From Porticoccus sp. (GTDB lineage: Bacteria; Pseudomonadota; Gammaproteobacteria; Pseudomonadales; Porticoccaceae): DNA of 9,211 nt. Every line of letters starts with the position of its first letter. Within the stretch, counting starts at the first letter, position 1. A program made the translations under genes and the position numbers. The stretch lies in the NCBI GenBank assembly GCA_011049795.1, contig DRHD01000188.1, forward strand, positions 1 through 9,211, in the 5' to 3' direction. Positions 1-7,499 of this stretch are shown here, one piece after another. Below the pieces are notes generated by a model. The model was not told the DNA's origin. It saw only the letters and a program-made list of their open reading frames with translations, and ran no database searches.

Positions 1-380
1 CTTATGTTATTGACGACACCTATAACGCGAATCCAGGTTCAGTGAGGGCCGCTATTAATACTCTGGTGAAGTTTCGTGGTCGCCACATTCTGGTCTTGGG
101 CGATATGGGCGAATTGGGCGATGAGGAGATCAGCTTGCACGCTGATATTGGTCGCTATGCGGCAGCTCAGGGTGTTGAGAGCTTTCTGGCAGTGGGTCCT
201 CTCTGTGTCAACGCTATCCATGAATTTGGTGCGGGCGGCAAACACTTTGAGAATAAAGATGCACTGAGCGAGCACCTTAAAACACTGCTTGGTCCTGATG
301 CTGTGGTTTTGGTGAAGGGGTCGCGCTTCATGACCATGGAAGATGTTGTGAAGCAGATAACGGAATCGGGAGAACAGTAG
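1..380 (+). CDS. murF: UDP-N-acetylmuramoyl-tripeptide--D-alanyl-D-alanine ligase MurF, C-terminal part (5' end outside window)
   Basis: MurF is the cytoplasmic ATP-dependent ligase that adds the D-Ala-D-Ala dipeptide to UDP-MurNAc-tripeptide, the last soluble step of peptidoglycan precursor synthesis. Only the last 125 codons are here; the frame is already open at base 3 and ends with TAG at 378-380. The first visible residues contain the MurF-type motif [10 protein letters not shown] (codons from about base 12), which opens the C-terminal Mur ligase domain. It is followed by LGDMGELG and, near the end, LVKGSR followed by ME, both typical of MurF and not of MurC, MurD or MurE. The apparent GTG start at base 42 is an internal valine after the conserved motif, so it is not a real start. 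mraY begins two bases after the stop. The family assignment is firm; the ATP-binding and central domains lie outside the window. Confidence 0.96.
   Translation, partial: YVIDDTYNANPGSVRAAINTLVKFRGRHILVLGDMGELGDEEISLHADIGRYAAAQGVESFLAVGPLCVNAIHEFGAGGKHFENKDALSEHLKTLLGPDAVVLVKGSRFMTMEDVVKQITESGEQ
368..372 (+). promoter_or_regulatory. ribosome binding site of mraY
   Basis: GGGAG lies ten bases before the mraY ATG at 383, inside the last codons of murF. Ribosomes finishing murF could therefore initiate mraY directly, which suggests translational coupling. Confidence 0.55.
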
Positions 381-382
381 TT

Positions 383-1465
383 ATGTTGCTTTGGTTGGCT
401 GATTACCTAGCACAATATTTTACCGCGTTTGACGTGGTGAAATATCTAACGTTTAGGGCCATTTTGGGCGTCCTTACTTCTCTAGGTATTTCTCTGTTGT
501 TTGGTCCAGCCATGATCAGGCGGCTGAATTACCTCCAAATTGGCCAGTCGATTCGAACCGATGGCCCTCAGAGTCATTTGAGTAAATCAGGCACCCCAAC
601 CATGGGTGGGGCGTTGATCCTGATCTCAATTTTTGTAAGTACATTACTTTGGTCTGATTTGTCTAACCATTATGTCTGGGTGGTATTGGCAGTGACCGCC
701 ATTTTTGGTGCTGTGGGTTGGGCAGATGATTATCGCAAGGTGGTGGAAAAAAATTCCCGGGGTTTGCCTGCAAAATGGAAATATTTTTGGCAGTCAGTAG
801 CTGGTTTGGGTGCCGCGATCTATCTTTATCAAAGCGGTAGCACCGGAGCAGAAAATGAGTTGATAGTACCGTTTTTCAAGGAAGTGGCCATACCGCTGGG
901 TGTTTTCTATGTGGTGCTTTCTTATCTGGTCATTGTAGGTAGTAGTAATGCCGTCAATCTTACCGATGGTCTAGATGGCCTCGCCATTATGCCGACAGTA
1001 TTGGTGGGTGGTGCTCTCGGTGTCATCGCCTACTTAGTGGGCAATGTCCAGTTTGCTGAGTACCTGCATATTCCCTACGTTGAGGGAGCAGGCGAGTTGG
1101 GAGTGTTCTGCGCTGCTTTGGGGGGCGCAGGTCTCGGCTTCTTGTGGTTTAACACTTACCCCGCTCAGGTATTTATGGGTGATGTGGGCGCGCTGTCGCT
1201 GGGTGCAGCATTGGGAGTGATAGCGGTAATAGTGCGTCATGAAATCGTATTTTTCATTATGAGTGGTATTTTCGTTCTGGAGACGGTGTCGGTAATTATG
1301 CAGGTGGCTTCCTTCAAGTTGACTGGTCGCAGAATATTTCGCATGGCACCAATCCATCATCACTTTGAATTAAAAGGCTGGCCGGAGCCACGAGTCATAG
1401 TCCGATTCTGGATTATTACCGTGATCCTGGTGCTGTTTGGTTTGGCGACCTTGAAGCTGCGTTAA
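383..1465 (+). CDS. mraY: phospho-N-acetylmuramoyl-pentapeptide-transferase MraY
   Basis: MraY is the inner-membrane enzyme that transfers phospho-MurNAc-pentapeptide from UDP to undecaprenyl phosphate, forming lipid I. The protein is 360 residues, the same length as E. coli MraY. About ten hydrophobic segments can be seen (roughly residues 24-42, 72-91, 97-112, 134-149, 170-187, 200-218, 236-254, 266-284, 288-308 and 340-357). The catalytic and Mg2+-binding residues are present: the Asp pair D115-D116 in [17 protein letters not shown] at 192-200, and D267 in FMGDVG. The triple histidine of [12 protein letters not shown] is at 325-327, with the conserved tail [12 protein letters not shown] after it. 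The ATG at 383 gives the family-typical N-terminus and has GGGAG ten bases upstream. It starts two bases after murF and ends 18 bases before murD. No unusual substitution was noticed. Confidence 0.98.
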   Translation: MLLWLADYLAQYFTAFDVVKYLTFRAILGVLTSLGISLLFGPAMIRRLNYLQIGQSIRTDGPQSHLSKSGTPTMGGALILISIFVSTLLWSDLSNHYVWVVLAVTAIFGAVGWADDYRKVVEKNSRGLPAKWKYFWQSVAGLGAAIYLYQSGSTGAENELIVPFFKEVAIPLGVFYVVLSYLVIVGSSNAVNLTDGLDGLAIMPTVLVGGALGVIAYLVGNVQFAEYLHIPYVEGAGELGVFCAALGGAGLGFLWFNTYPAQVFMGDVGALSLGAALGVIAVIVRHEIVFFIMSGIFVLETVSVIMQVASFKLTGRRIFRMAPIHHHFELKGWPEPRVIVRFWIITVILVLFGLATLKLR

Positions 1466-1483
1466 GCGGCAGGGTTATAGGGT

Positions 1484-2833
1484 ATGGCAATGACGCAATT
1501 GATAGCCAGTAGCAAACTGAAAGTAGTAGTCGGTATCGGCACTACGGGTTTGTCTGTGGCGCGTCATTTGTCGCAAATGGGTGAGCGTTTTGTGATGCTT
1601 GATACTCGTATGCAGCCGCCTTGTCTTGAGCAATTGAAAGCCGAGTTGCCGGAAGTGCCGGTAGCTCTGGGTGAACTGGCAATGGACAGTTTTGATGGGG
1701 CGGACGAGGTTGTTCTCAGTCCTGGGCTCTCACGTCAAAACCGAGCTATTCAGTCTGCTCTTAAGGCTGGCATATCGGTCATTAGTGATATTGAGCTATT
1801 CGCGCGGGCAGCCAATGCGCCCATTGTTGCGATCACCGGTTCAAATGGCAAAAGCACGGTGACTACGTTACTGGGTGAGATGTGTATTGCGGCAGGTGTC
1901 GCAGCAGGTGTGGGCGGTAATCTTGGCGTGCCAGCTCTTGCGTTGCTAGATGAAGCTACGGAGCTCTATGTATTAGAGCTCTCCAGCTTCCAGCTTGAGT
2001 CAGTCTATGGGTTAAACGCTGAGGTGGCGACGGTGCTGAACATCAGTCCTGACCATATGGATCGCTACAATAGCTTGCTCGATTATCACCAGGCCAAACA
2101 CCGAATCTTTAACGGGACAAGACAGGTAGTTGTCAACCGCGAGGATAAGCTTAGTGTCCCGCTCGTGAGTGATGCGGTGAAGCGGTGGAGCTTCGGTCTT
2201 GATAAGCCTGATTTCGGTGGCTTCGGACTGCTGGACCAAGATGGCGAGCCTTGGTTGTCCTATCAATTTGAGCGATTAATGCCAGAAGCAGAGCTGGGTA
2301 TTAAGGGCCGCCATAATACCCAGAATGCCTTGGCTGCATTGGCGCTGGGCTCGGCCATAGGATTGCCCATGGCTGATATGTTGTCGGTGTTGCGTCAGTT
2401 TCGAGGGCTGTCTCATCGCTGCCAGACAGTGAAAAATTTAGCGGGTGTCACTTATATCAATGATTCCAAAGCAACCAATGTAGGCGCTACGTTGGCTGCG
2501 ATCAGAGGGTTGGCGGGAGAGAGCAACCTGGTGTTGATTGCCGGCGGGCAGGGTAAGGGGCAGGATTTTTCGCCGCTCGCCAATGCGATGACAGGCCAAG
2601 TAAAACAGTTGGTGCTGTTGGGTGAAGATGCAGTTGTCATTGATGATGCGGTAGGCGGCAGAGTGCCCACCGTTTTTGCTACCAGCTTGCAGAGTGCTGT
2701 GGAAGCCGCGCAACAGGTTGTTGAAGCGGGTGATGTGGTGCTGTTGTCTCCTGCCTGCGCTAGTTTTGATATGTTCAGTGGTTTTGAAGACCGTGGCGAA
2801 CAGTTTGCAAAAGTAGTGGGGGCGTTGCGATGA
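1484..2833 (+). CDS. murD: UDP-N-acetylmuramoyl-L-alanine--D-glutamate ligase MurD
   Basis: MurD is the cytoplasmic ligase that adds D-glutamate to UDP-MurNAc-L-Ala using ATP. Its 449 residues show the three Mur ligase domains in order. The N-terminal UDP-binding Rossmann-like domain contains VVGIGTTGLS (15-24). The ATPase domain has the P-loop ITGSNGKST (117-125, Lys123), GNLG (145-148) and NISPDHMDRY (186-195). Lys205 in YHQAK occupies the place of the carbamylated lysine. The C-terminal domain follows GRHNTQNALAA (275-285) and carries NDSKATN (326-332) and SPACASFDMF (422-431), the pattern that separates MurD from its paralogues. There are two possible starts, ATG 1484 and ATG 1490. The second gives MTQLIAS, resembling Pseudomonas MurD as I recall it, with AGGG (1479-1482) seven bases upstream; the first has AGGG (1471-1474) nine bases upstream. 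The 3' end overlaps ftsW through ATGA. Confidence 0.97.
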   Translation: MAMTQLIASSKLKVVVGIGTTGLSVARHLSQMGERFVMLDTRMQPPCLEQLKAELPEVPVALGELAMDSFDGADEVVLSPGLSRQNRAIQSALKAGISVISDIELFARAANAPIVAITGSNGKSTVTTLLGEMCIAAGVAAGVGGNLGVPALALLDEATELYVLELSSFQLESVYGLNAEVATVLNISPDHMDRYNSLLDYHQAKHRIFNGTRQVVVNREDKLSVPLVSDAVKRWSFGLDKPDFGGFGLLDQDGEPWLSYQFERLMPEAELGIKGRHNTQNALAALALGSAIGLPMADMLSVLRQFRGLSHRCQTVKNLAGVTYINDSKATNVGATLAAIRGLAGESNLVLIAGGQGKGQDFSPLANAMTGQVKQLVLLGEDAVVIDDAVGGRVPTVFATSLQSAVEAAQQVVEAGDVVLLSPACASFDMFSGFEDRGEQFAKVVGALR

Positions 2834-4014
2834 CCGCGCTATCTCTAAGGCTACCCTCTATTGTTGATTTTATTGATGGTCTTGATCGTTCACTGCTGTT
2901 GGCTACCTTGGCCATTGTCAGTATTGGCTTGGTGATGATTAGCTCGGCTTCTATTAGCTTTGCTGAGCATAGCTACGGTGATGAGTTCTTTTACCTCAAG
3001 CGACATCTTATGTTTCTGGCCATGGCGCTCACGGTTGCCGTGGTCTTTCTCAGTGTGCCCTCAAGAATTTGGTATCGCTATGGCGTGCCGCTGCTACTGC
3101 TCACGTTGCTTATGTTGCTTGCTGTGCTGATTCCCGGCATTGGCCGTAAGGTTAATGGTAGCCAGCGCTGGATTCCAATGGGTCCGATTAACCTGCAAGT
3201 ATCTGAGCTGGCCAAGTTTGTGGTGATTCTCTTTATGGCGGGTTATCTGGAGCGCCATCAGCGCCAGTTGCGAGTGCAGTGGCAAGGCTTTATGAAGCCA
3301 GTCGCTGTTCTGGGTGTGATGATCTTTCTGCTGTTGTTAGAGCCGGACTTCGGTTCCGCCGTGGTGATGAGTGGCACCGTATTGGGGATGTTATTTATTG
3401 CGGGCGTTCGGTTGTGGCAATTTAGCGCACTACTGGTGTTGGGTGTATCCGGTTTGGCTGGAATTGCTTTGATGTCGCCCTATCGAGTGCAGCGATTGGT
3501 GACCTTTCTAGACCCTTGGGCTGATCAGTACAACACGGGTTATCAGCTGACCCAGTCATTGATCGCATTTGGTCGTGGTGAATGGTTGGGTGTCGGCTTG
3601 GGCAACAGTGTGCAGAAACTGTTTTATTTACCGGAAGCACATACTGACTTTATCTTTGCTATTTACGCTGAAGAATTTGGGTTACTGGGTGTTGCGGTTG
3701 TTATCGGGCTTTTCGTTTTACTGGTGTCTCGCATCTTTCATGTGGCTAAAAAAGCACTACGTCGGCAGGACTGGTTCGCTGCTTATAGCTGTTTTGGTAT
3801 TGCCATGATGTTGGCGGGCCAGGCATTTATCAATATTGGTGTTACCTCCGGGTTACTGCCAACCAAAGGGCTGACCTTGCCGTTTATCAGTTATGGCGGG
3901 AGCAGCCTATTGATCTGCAGCGCAATGGTGGCGTTGGTGTTGCGAATTAGCCGGGAGATGGACAATGCCCCAGCGGTAGCGAAGCAGGTGAGACGTGACA
4001 GAGCGGAGATGTAA
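2830..4014 (+). CDS. ftsW: septal peptidoglycan glycosyltransferase FtsW (SEDS family)
   Basis: FtsW is the multi-spanning SEDS glycosyltransferase that polymerises lipid II at the division septum together with the transpeptidase FtsI (PBP3). The 394-residue protein has about ten hydrophobic segments. SEDS family hallmarks are present: NGSQRWIPMGPINLQVSE (109-126), EPDFGSA (171-177), the catalytic-loop motif LPEAHTDFIFA (267-277) whose Asp273 matches the essential aspartate of E. coli FtsW (Asp297), and PFISYGGSSLL (351-361). FtsW rather than RodA is supported by its place between murD and murG. The ATG at 2830 overlaps the murD stop as ATGA; a G-rich run (2818-2822) seven bases upstream is a poor Shine-Dalgarno match, so initiation probably depends on coupling to murD. 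The 3' end overlaps murG by 20 bases. The C-terminal tail is short, basic and cytoplasmic. Confidence 0.97.
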   Translation: MTALSLRLPSIVDFIDGLDRSLLLATLAIVSIGLVMISSASISFAEHSYGDEFFYLKRHLMFLAMALTVAVVFLSVPSRIWYRYGVPLLLLTLLMLLAVLIPGIGRKVNGSQRWIPMGPINLQVSELAKFVVILFMAGYLERHQRQLRVQWQGFMKPVAVLGVMIFLLLLEPDFGSAVVMSGTVLGMLFIAGVRLWQFSALLVLGVSGLAGIALMSPYRVQRLVTFLDPWADQYNTGYQLTQSLIAFGRGEWLGVGLGNSVQKLFYLPEAHTDFIFAIYAEEFGLLGVAVVIGLFVLLVSRIFHVAKKALRRQDWFAAYSCFGIAMMLAGQAFINIGVTSGLLPTKGLTLPFISYGGSSLLICSAMVALVLRISREMDNAPAVAKQVRRDRAEM

Positions 4015-5080
4015 TAAGGTGATGGTGATGGCAGGTGGTACTGGAGGCCATGTGTTCCCCGCGTTAGCGGTGGCGCAAGAGCTTCGTGCTCGTGGCATTA
4101 CAGTGAGCTGGCTCGGTACCCGTCGCGGTATTGAGGCAGAGCTGGTGCCTGCTAGCCAGTTTCCGATCAACTACATCGATGTGGAAGGTTTGCGTGGCAA
4201 AGGCGTGGTTAAGTTATTAAAAGCGCCGATTCTCTTAATTAGAGCCCTGTGGCAGGCCGTTGGCCTTATTCGTCGTGAGGGCCCAGACGCGGTGTTGGGC
4301 CTAGGTGGCTTTGCATCTGGCCCTGGTGGTTTGGCAGCAAAAATATTGGGGCTGCCATTGGTTATTCATGAACAGAATGCCGTCGCTGGAACAACCAATA
4401 AGCTACTGGCAAAAATAGCAAATAGAGTATTGGAAGCCTTCCCTGGCGCTCTGCCTAAAGGTGAGTGGACAGGTAACCCTGTCCGTAAAGAAATTGAGCA
4501 GATAGCTGAGCCAGAGCAGCGCATCGCTCAAGGTGATCGTCCTCTACGGTTGCTAGTGCTGGGTGGGAGCTTGGGTGCTTTAGCGATCAATCAGCAGATA
4601 CCGGAAGCTTTGGCACTGTTACCGGAAAGCTTGCAGTTGGAGGTGCGACACCAGTGTGGCAAGGCGCATGTGGCAGTCACTGAAGAGGCTTATCAGGCGG
4701 CAGCCGTAAAAGCTCAAATAGAACCCTTTATTACTGATATGGCCGAGGCCTATAGTTGGGCTGACTTGGTGGTTTGTCGTGCCGGGGCGCTCACTGTTTC
4801 TGAGGTAGCCGCTGCTGGTGTGGGCGCCATACTGGTTCCTTATCCGCACGCGATTGATGACCATCAAACTCGAAATGGTGAGTGGCTGGTGAAACAAGGT
4901 GCCGCTGAGTTAATTCAGCAGGCGGATATCACCGCTGAAAAACTGGCGGCGGTATTGAGCTCGTGGCTGGGGGACAAGAAGAAGTTGCGTTCGATGGCGG
5001 TGAGTGCTCGGCAGCTGGCAAAACCCAATGTTGCCGAAGCTATTGCCGACGTTTGCATGGAGGTGTGTCGTGAGCAGTGA
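3995..5080 (+). CDS. murG: UDP-N-acetylglucosamine--undecaprenyl-pyrophosphoryl-MurNAc-pentapeptide GlcNAc transferase MurG
   Basis: MurG is the peripheral inner-membrane GT-B glycosyltransferase (family GT28) that adds GlcNAc to lipid I, producing lipid II on the cytoplasmic face. The 361 residues include the N-terminal glycine loop [10 protein letters not shown] (13-22, His19), a second glycine-rich stretch [12 protein letters not shown] (101-112), HEQNAVAG (125-132), GNPVR (160-164), the third glycine loop LGGSLGA (189-195) opening the UDP-GlcNAc-binding domain, [10 protein letters not shown] (261-270) and [13 protein letters not shown] (282-294). The start is taken as GTG 3995, because it gives [15 protein letters not shown], matching the N-terminal extent of E. 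coli MurG. AGGTGA (3986-3991) lies only three bases before it, which is tight. GTG 4019 and ATG 4022 are alternatives that would avoid the ftsW overlap but shorten the N-terminus. The 3' end overlaps murC by 11 bases. Confidence 0.97.
   Translation: MTERRCNKVMVMAGGTGGHVFPALAVAQELRARGITVSWLGTRRGIEAELVPASQFPINYIDVEGLRGKGVVKLLKAPILLIRALWQAVGLIRREGPDAVLGLGGFASGPGGLAAKILGLPLVIHEQNAVAGTTNKLLAKIANRVLEAFPGALPKGEWTGNPVRKEIEQIAEPEQRIAQGDRPLRLLVLGGSLGALAINQQIPEALALLPESLQLEVRHQCGKAHVAVTEEAYQAAAVKAQIEPFITDMAEAYSWADLVVCRAGALTVSEVAAAGVGAILVPYPHAIDDHQTRNGEWLVKQGAAELIQQADITAEKLAAVLSSWLGDKKKLRSMAVSARQLAKPNVAEAIADVCMEVCREQ
5059..5064 (+). promoter_or_regulatory. ribosome binding site that fixes the murC start
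   Basis: GGAGGT, the best Shine-Dalgarno match in the window, lies five bases before GTG 5070. It favours that codon over the upstream in-frame start at 5004, which would put 22 extra residues inside murG coding sequence, and over the downstream ATG at 5103. Confidence 0.75.
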
Positions 5081-6491
5081 AGGTATTTACCAAGTACCGG
5101 AAATGCGCCGTATTCGCCGCATCCACTTCGTTGGTATCGGTGGCAGTGGCATGTGCGGAATTGCTGAGGTGCTACTCAATCAAGGCTATAAAATTTCTGG
5201 TTCTGATTTGGGTGAAAACAACAATACCCGGCGTTTGAAGCAGCTTGGTGCAACGATTCAGCTTGGCCATGCTGAGACTAATGTTAACGATGTCCATGTG
5301 GTGGTGAAATCCTCAGCCGTAACCATGGATAACCCGGAAATTATCGCCGCACGGGAGCAACGTATCCCGGTAGTTCGTCGGGCAGAAATGCTAGCCGAAT
5401 TGATGCGTTATCGGCATGGTATTGCAGTGGCAGGTACCCATGGGAAAACCACCACAACCAGTTTGTTGGCATCAATATTAGCTGCTGAAGGCAAGGAGCC
5501 CACCTTTGTGATTGGCGGGTTGGTCAAGGGCACTGGCGCCAATGCCCAGTTGGGAGAAAGCCGTTATCTGGTGGCGGAGGCTGATGAGAGTGATGCTTCC
5601 TTCCTCCACTTACAACCTATGGTGGCGGTCGTGACCAATATCGATGCCGACCATATGGAAACCTATGATTTTGATTTCAACCGATTGAAGAAAACCTTTG
5701 TTGAGTTTCTTCATAACTTGCCATTTTACGGGCTAGCAGTGCTTTGTATTGATGACCCGGTAGTTCGTGATATTTTGCCGGATGTCTCTCGCCCGGTGTT
5801 GACCTATGGCTTTGCTGAAGACGCTGATTTTCGTATTGATGAGGTGGCGATGAAGCAGCGCCAAAGCCGTTTTGTCGTCTATCGCCCCGGTCAGCTAAAG
5901 CCGTTGGCTATAGAGATGAATATCCCTGGAGTACACAACGTATTAAATGCCGTTGCTGCTATTGCTGTGGCCACTGATGAAGGGGTGTCTGATGAAGCCA
6001 TTCAGTCGGGGTTGGCAGACTTTCAAGGTGTCGGGCGTCGTTTTGAGATTTATGGGGAGTACCCCGTTCTCGGTGGAGTAGCCATGTTGGTGGATGATTA
6101 TGGTCACCACCCCAGAGAAGTTGCTGCAACCATTAAAGCCGTACGTGAAGGTTGGCCGGACAAGCGGTTGGTTATGGTGTTTCAGCCTCACCGATATACC
6201 CGAACTCGGGACCTCTATGAGGATTTTGTACAGGTTCTTTCCAGTTGTGATGTGGTGCTGTTGTTGGCGGTGTATTCAGCGGGTGAACAGGAGATTCCTG
6301 GTGCGGATAGTCGTGCATTGTGCCGGAGTATCCGTCAGCGGGGGTTAGTGGATCCTATCTATGTTTCAGGTATCGACGAGGTGGGAGATGTCCTAAAGGA
6401 TGTCGTCCAGGGGGGAGATATTGTGATCACTCAGGGTGCGGGCAGTGTTGGCAAACTGGTGAAAAATCTAGCCGAAAGAAAGTTGGTATAG
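5070..6491 (+). CDS. murC: UDP-N-acetylmuramate--L-alanine ligase MurC
   Basis: MurC is the cytoplasmic ligase that attaches L-alanine to UDP-MurNAc, the first amino acid of the peptidoglycan stem peptide. From GTG 5070 it is 473 residues, within the usual range (E. coli 491). The MurC N-terminal signature [18 protein letters not shown] spans 18-35. The ATP-binding domain contains [10 protein letters not shown] (121-130), GGLVKGTG (149-156), [11 protein letters not shown] (170-180) and [11 protein letters not shown] (190-200). The C-terminal domain follows PGVHNVLNA (286-294) and has VDDYGHHP (341-348), [13 protein letters not shown] (371-383) and QGAGSVGK (455-462). All are MurC-specific forms of the Mur motifs. 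The start is chosen because GGAGGT sits five bases upstream and the N-terminal length then matches close relatives. It overlaps murG by 11 bases, and ddl follows after a nine-base gap. No frameshift or missing catalytic residue was seen. Confidence 0.98.
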   Translation: MSSEGIYQVPEMRRIRRIHFVGIGGSGMCGIAEVLLNQGYKISGSDLGENNNTRRLKQLGATIQLGHAETNVNDVHVVVKSSAVTMDNPEIIAAREQRIPVVRRAEMLAELMRYRHGIAVAGTHGKTTTTSLLASILAAEGKEPTFVIGGLVKGTGANAQLGESRYLVAEADESDASFLHLQPMVAVVTNIDADHMETYDFDFNRLKKTFVEFLHNLPFYGLAVLCIDDPVVRDILPDVSRPVLTYGFAEDADFRIDEVAMKQRQSRFVVYRPGQLKPLAIEMNIPGVHNVLNAVAAIAVATDEGVSDEAIQSGLADFQGVGRRFEIYGEYPVLGGVAMLVDDYGHHPREVAATIKAVREGWPDKRLVMVFQPHRYTRTRDLYEDFVQVLSSCDVVLLLAVYSAGEQEIPGADSRALCRSIRQRGLVDPIYVSGIDEVGDVLKDVVQGGDIVITQGAGSVGKLVKNLAERKLV

Positions 6492-6500
6492 AGAAATTTG

Positions 6501-7430
6501 ATGATGGTAGTTAGTGATGCAATGAAACAGAAATATGGCCGGGTTGGCGTGCTTTATGGAGGCACTTCAGCTGAGCGCGATATTTCGCTGCTTTCGGGAC
6601 AGGCCGTGATAAAGGCTTTGCATCGTTGTGGTGTTGAGGTGGTGCCTATTGATGTGGGTGCTGACTTATTACAGCAGTTGCCAGCACACCGCTTAGACCG
6701 AGCGCTGATTATGTTGCATGGCCCTGGTGGTGAAGATGGGAGTCTTCAGGGTGCATTGCAATTTCTGGGTCTGCCATACACAGGGAGCGGTGTGTTCGCC
6801 TCGGCGCTGGCGATGGATAAATTACACAGTAAACAATTCTGGAAGGGGGTGGGGTTACCCACACCAAAGTTTGCCGTGCTGAGTAAAAATACTGATTGGC
6901 AGGAAACCTTGGATTCACTGGGCGGTGTTGTGATGGTTAAGCCATCCCATGAAGGATCTAGTCTTGGGATGACTCGTGCTGATAGCAAAGATGCATTGAG
7001 AGAAGCATGGCAAGCCGCAGCAAAACTGGATAGTAGCGTCATCGCGGAACAATGGATTGTTGGGGCTGAATACACCGTGGCCGTTCTAGGTGACGAAATG
7101 CTGCCGTCTATTAAGCTGGAAACCGATCACGCTTTTTATGACTACGACGCCAAGTATCTTGCTGATGATACTCGCTATTTATGCCCTTGTGGTTTGGATG
7201 TGGAGGCGGAAGCCGAGCTAAGGCAGTTGGCACGTGCAGCGTTTAATAGTTTGAGCTGTAGTGGCTGGGGTCGGGTAGATGTGATGGCCAATGAGGCCGG
7301 TGATTTTTTCTTACTTGAGGTGAACACCATCCCTGGAATGACTGATCACAGTTTGGTGCCGATGGCTGCAGCTGAGGCTGGTTATAGTTTTGATGATTTG
7401 GTGTTGAGGATTTTGGATACGTCTTTCTAG
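6501..7430 (+). CDS. ddl: D-alanine--D-alanine ligase (DdlB type)
   Basis: This ATP-grasp ligase joins two D-alanines to make the D-Ala-D-Ala dipeptide that MurF uses. The 309 residues contain GGTSAERDISL (20-30, Glu25 equivalent to E. coli DdlB Glu15), KPSHEGSSLGM (147-157), FYDYDAKYL (212-220, Tyr219 equivalent to Tyr216), GWGRVDVM (255-262, Arg258 and Asp260) and LEVNTIPGMTDHSLVPMAA (272-290, with metal ligands Glu273 and Asn275). The tyrosine in the omega loop indicates a D-Ala ligase rather than a D-lactate ligase. The HGPGGEDG loop (73-80) has proline where E. coli DdlB has arginine. The start is uncertain among TTG 6498, ATG 6501, ATG 6504 and ATG 6522. I chose 6501, with the weak GAGA (6491-6494) six bases upstream overlapping the murC stop. 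Its dcw position supports ddlB rather than ddlA. Confidence 0.96.
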   Translation: MMVVSDAMKQKYGRVGVLYGGTSAERDISLLSGQAVIKALHRCGVEVVPIDVGADLLQQLPAHRLDRALIMLHGPGGEDGSLQGALQFLGLPYTGSGVFASALAMDKLHSKQFWKGVGLPTPKFAVLSKNTDWQETLDSLGGVVMVKPSHEGSSLGMTRADSKDALREAWQAAAKLDSSVIAEQWIVGAEYTVAVLGDEMLPSIKLETDHAFYDYDAKYLADDTRYLCPCGLDVEAEAELRQLARAAFNSLSCSGWGRVDVMANEAGDFFLLEVNTIPGMTDHSLVPMAAAEAGYSFDDLVLRILDTSF

Positions 7431-7446
7431 CTAGTAGCTAGCTTTT
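7427..7446 (+). terminator. small perfect palindrome with short T run at the ddl stop (possible attenuator, weak)
   Basis: Bases 7427-7441 read CTAGCTAGTAGCTAG, a perfect palindrome around G7434. As RNA it can form a six-pair stem with a three-base loop. CTTTT follows directly (7442-7446). It overlaps the ddl stop codon at 7428-7430. The stem is short and only half G+C and the T run is four bases, so it falls below what a strong intrinsic terminator needs. Partial attenuation before ftsQ, RNA processing or chance are all possible. Confidence 0.25.
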
Positions 7447-7499
7447 GAGCGTTAGGTTTTAACGGTTTAGTTTTGTGAATAGGTATTGAGAGCTAAGTC
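7431..7499. other. ddl-ftsQ intergenic gap, the only sizeable non-coding stretch
   Basis: These 69 bases are A/T-rich compared with the flanking genes. They hold most of the palindrome at the ddl stop and a second inverted repeat, CGTTA (7450-7454) with TAACG (7460-7464) around a five-base loop, followed by the T-rich run 7465-7474. No convincing -35/-10 pair was found. Upstream of the ftsQ ATG there is only a weak ribosome site (GAGAG, 7488-7492, seven bases before the start). Confidence 0.6.

Noticed and set aside
1034..1363. Minus-strand open frame of 109 codons opposite mraY
   Set aside because: It is antisense to intact mraY, with no recognisable motif or ribosome site.
2731..2747. A 17-base sequence (TGATGTGGTGCTGTTGT) also found at 6248-6264 in murC
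   Set aside because: Both copies encode Asp-Val-Val-Leu-Leu with the same favoured codons, at non-equivalent places in the two ligases. It is most simply a coincidence of codon use, not a mobile or regulatory repeat.
5004..5069. Longer murC with 22 extra N-terminal residues
   Set aside because: The extension lies inside murG, has no counterpart in the MurC proteins I know, and the strong GGAGGT site sits just before GTG 5070.
7446..7486. Possible promoter for ftsQ in the gap
   Set aside because: TTGAGC or TTTAAC can be read as a -35, but no good -10 lies at a suitable distance (best is TAGGTA, a poor match). The sequence does not support a call.
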